NCBI GenBank assembly: GCA_016432725.1
Contig: JACJDG010000003.1
Span: 6,974,001-7,038,000 of the forward strand
Source: Streptomyces sp. DHE7-1
Lineage (GTDB): Bacteria > Actinomycetota > Actinomycetes > Streptomycetales > Streptomycetaceae
DNA length: 64,000 nt
Direction of reading: 5' to 3'
The notes under the pieces are model-generated. The model saw only the letters and a list, made by a program, of their open reading frames with translations, was not told the origin of the DNA and made no database searches. The position numbers and the translations under genes are program-made. Below, piece after piece: positions 62,246-64,000 of this stretch. Each line of letters starts with the position of its first letter. Position 1 is the first letter of the stretch.

Positions 62246-64000
62246 TGTCCGGCGACCAGTCGCTGCCGGGCGAAGAACCGGTGCCGGAGGAAGCCGACGA
62301 GGCCGCCTTCTGGGAGACCCCGGACATCTACGGCGCGTATCCGCGGCTCACGGAGGACCAGACAGCACGTCTGGCGGAGCATGGGCAACGCCGGAGCATG
62401 GCTCCGGACGACGTGCTGATCCGGGAGGGGGAGCGCTGCGAGACGTTCTACGTCGTCCTCAGCGGTTCCGTCGCCGTCGTCGAGGACTACGGCACTCCCG
62501 AGGAGCACGTGCTGCGCGTGCACGGCCCTGGTCGCTTCATCGGCGAACTCGGCCTGGTGTACGGACAAGTGGCCTTCTACACCGCTGTCGCCAGGGAGCC
62601 GGGCGAGGTCCTCGTCGTCTCCTTGGACCAGTTGCGCCACCTGGTGTCCAAGGACGCCACCATCGGGGACGTCGTGCTGCGCGCCTGTCTGGGCCGTCGC
62701 GCGCTGCTCGTCGGACAGGGCGCCGGCTTCCGCATCGTCGGCTCGCGCTACTCGCCCGACACCAGACGGCTGCGCGAGTTCGCCGTCCGCAACCGGCTGC
62801 CGCACCGCTGGATCGACCTGGAGACCGACGAGGAGGCCGAGGAGCTGCTGCGCCGCTTCGGCGTCGGCCCGGCGGAGACACCACTCGTCATCTGGCGGGA
62901 CACCACCTTGTTGCGCAACCCCAGCAACGCGGAACTGGCCCGGCTCATCGGCCTGCCGTCACTGCCCGCCGGAAACCGTCGCGGCGACGTCCTCATCGTA
63001 GGCTCCGGACCCGCCGGCCTCGCTGCCGCGGTGTACGCCGCCTCCGAGGGCCTGAGCACCACGGTGGTGGAGGCGATGGCCACCGGCGGCCAGGCCGGCA
63101 CGTCGTCCCGCATCGAGAATCTGCTCGGCTTCCCATCCGGCATCTCCGGCGCCGAACTCACCGAACGCGCTGTGCTCCAGGCCGACAAGTTCGGAGCCAG
63201 GATCAGCCTTCCGCTGGAGGCGACCGGTCTCCATCCCAAGGACGAGGACCACTACGTGGTGGCGTTCGCCGACGGCAGCGAGATCGCCGCCCGCGCCGTC
63301 GTCCTGGCCATGGGTGCCCGCTACCGCCGGCTCCAGGTGCCCGGCATCGAACGCCTGGAGGGAACGAGCGTGCACTACTCGGCGACCGTCTACGAGGCCC
63401 AGCAGTGCCGCACCGACCCGGTGGCCGTCGTCGGCGGAGGCAACTCGGCGGGCCAGGCAGTGCTGTTCCTCGCCGGGTACGCGCCGAAGGTGCACCTGCT
63501 GGTCCGAGGAGCCAGCCTTGAGGCCAACATGTCCCGTTACCTGGTCGACCAGGTGGAGCGCCATCCGCGGGTGGAGGTCATGCTGCACACCGAGGTCACC
63601 GAGGTCATCGGCCAGGAAGTGCTGGAGGAACTCGACGTGGTCGACAACCGCACGGGCGGGCACCGCCGGCTCGCGGTACGAAGCCTGTTCGTCTTCACCG
63701 GCGCCGAACCTCACACCGAGTGGCTCGCCGGCATGGTCGCCCTCGACTCCCGCGGCTTCGTCCTCACCGGGCCGGAGGCCCAGGAAGCCTGTGCCTACCC
63801 CGAGGTGTGGCACGGCCGCGGGCGCTCGTGCATGACCCTGGAGGCGAGCCTGCCCGGGGTCTTCGCGGTAGGGGACGTCCGCAGCGGCTCGGTGAAGCGG
63901 GTGGCCTCCGCGGCCGGTGAGGGCGCGATGGCCATCCACTTCGTGCACCGGCACCTGGGGCACGCGGCCGTACCCGGCACCACGGGCACGTCAGCTGTCG
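62245..64000 (+). CDS. cNMP-binding / thioredoxin-like / FAD-dependent reductase fusion, 3' end outside
   Basis: 585 residues are visible with no stop before the window ends. Residues about 35-150: cyclic-nucleotide-binding domain (LIREGERCETFYVVLSGSVA, RFIGELGLVYG). About 165-245: glutaredoxin/thioredoxin-like segment (GSRYSPDTRRLREFAVRNRL, TPLVIWRDTTLLRNPSNAEL) without a CxxC. From 250: thioredoxin-reductase-like FAD/NAD domains (VLIVGSGPAGLAAAVYAASE, AVVGGGNSAGQAVLFLAG, GVFAVGDVRSGSVKRVASAA). The reductase lacks the usual redox CxxC; HYSATVYEAQQC stands in its place. It probably reduces a partner using NAD(P)H under a nucleotide signal. Its start overlaps the zinc-finger gene. Confidence 0.87.
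   Translation, partial: MSGDQSLPGEEPVPEEADEAAFWETPDIYGAYPRLTEDQTARLAEHGQRRSMAPDDVLIREGERCETFYVVLSGSVAVVEDYGTPEEHVLRVHGPGRFIGELGLVYGQVAFYTAVAREPGEVLVVSLDQLRHLVSKDATIGDVVLRACLGRRALLVGQGAGFRIVGSRYSPDTRRLREFAVRNRLPHRWIDLETDEEAEELLRRFGVGPAETPLVIWRDTTLLRNPSNAELARLIGLPSLPAGNRRGDVLIVGSGPAGLAAAVYAASEGLSTTVVEAMATGGQAGTSSRIENLLGFPSGISGAELTERAVLQADKFGARISLPLEATGLHPKDEDHYVVAFADGSEIAARAVVLAMGARYRRLQVPGIERLEGTSVHYSATVYEAQQCRTDPVAVVGGGNSAGQAVLFLAGYAPKVHLLVRGASLEANMSRYLVDQVERHPRVEVMLHTEVTEVIGQEVLEELDVVDNRTGGHRRLAVRSLFVFTGAEPHTEWLAGMVALDSRGFVLTGPEAQEACAYPEVWHGRGRSCMTLEASLPGVFAVGDVRSGSVKRVASAAGEGAMAIHFVHRHLGHAAVPGTTGTSAV

Overview
The window is very GC-rich, with SD-led ATG/GTG starts, short operons joined by ATGA/TGATG overlaps, and genes typical of the genus (DUF5302, DUF2243, SpoIIE phosphatases, a MerR-beta-clamp fusion, PucR regulators). 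It looks like chromosomal DNA of a Streptomyces. I see no rRNA, tRNA, CRISPR array, insertion sequence or phage gene.

A general warning applies to every coordinate. At least thirty genes are interrupted by a frame change, and every change has the same sense (one base missing), most often in a run of G or C. Corrected protein lengths become normal and in-frame. This is the signature of uncorrected homopolymer deletions in the assembly, not of gene decay. I therefore annotate such genes as single CDSs spanning the shift and give its position.

Layout. 1-6.5 kb: tail of a GH13 alpha-glucosidase, a lipoprotein, a small secreted protein, and a 1340-aa secreted transglycosylase-like/GDSL hydrolase coupled to a 43-aa membrane protein. 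6.8-9.5 kb: a DasR-like box, a MerR-DnaN fusion with an obvious MerR-type promoter, and a ctaG-DUF2243 pair. 10-12.7 kb: a secreted BNR-repeat protein. 12.8-16.04 kb: a persulfide dioxygenase/rhodanese/TauE/rhodanese operon behind two CstR/CsoR-type operators. 16.2-19.2 kb: a sulfur-scavenging block (orphan SsuA with a leader peptide and hairpin, and an SfnC/DszC-like flavin monooxygenase) with two related inverted repeats. 19.6-21.2 kb: catalase. 21.2-29 kb: a LysR gene divergent from coxM-S-L-F-D-E, a form I aerobic CO dehydrogenase cluster whose repaired active-site loop reads AYACSFR.

29.3-41 kb: secreted PHB-depolymerase-like esterase with an FN3 domain, two convergent SpoIIE-type phosphatases, a LysA C-terminal fragment, a DEAD-box helicase, DUF5302, a shortened GAP protein and a Ser/Thr kinase. 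41-55 kb: FUSC membrane protein, formaldehyde dehydrogenase-like enzyme, an unknown membrane protein divergent from a UvrA paralogue, a DUF1931 histone-fold protein, an aldo/keto reductase-MFS pair divergent from a LysR gene, and a PucR regulator.

55-64 kb: a tightly packed second-copy chaperone operon, dnaK-grpE-dnaJ-cbpM-clpB-trx-ZnF(UBP)-[cNMP-binding/thioredoxin-like/FAD reductase], which runs off the window. It couples protein refolding and disaggregation to thiol redox chemistry. The cox, sulfane-sulfur and chaperone/redox clusters together suggest an organism tuned for persistence and redox stress.
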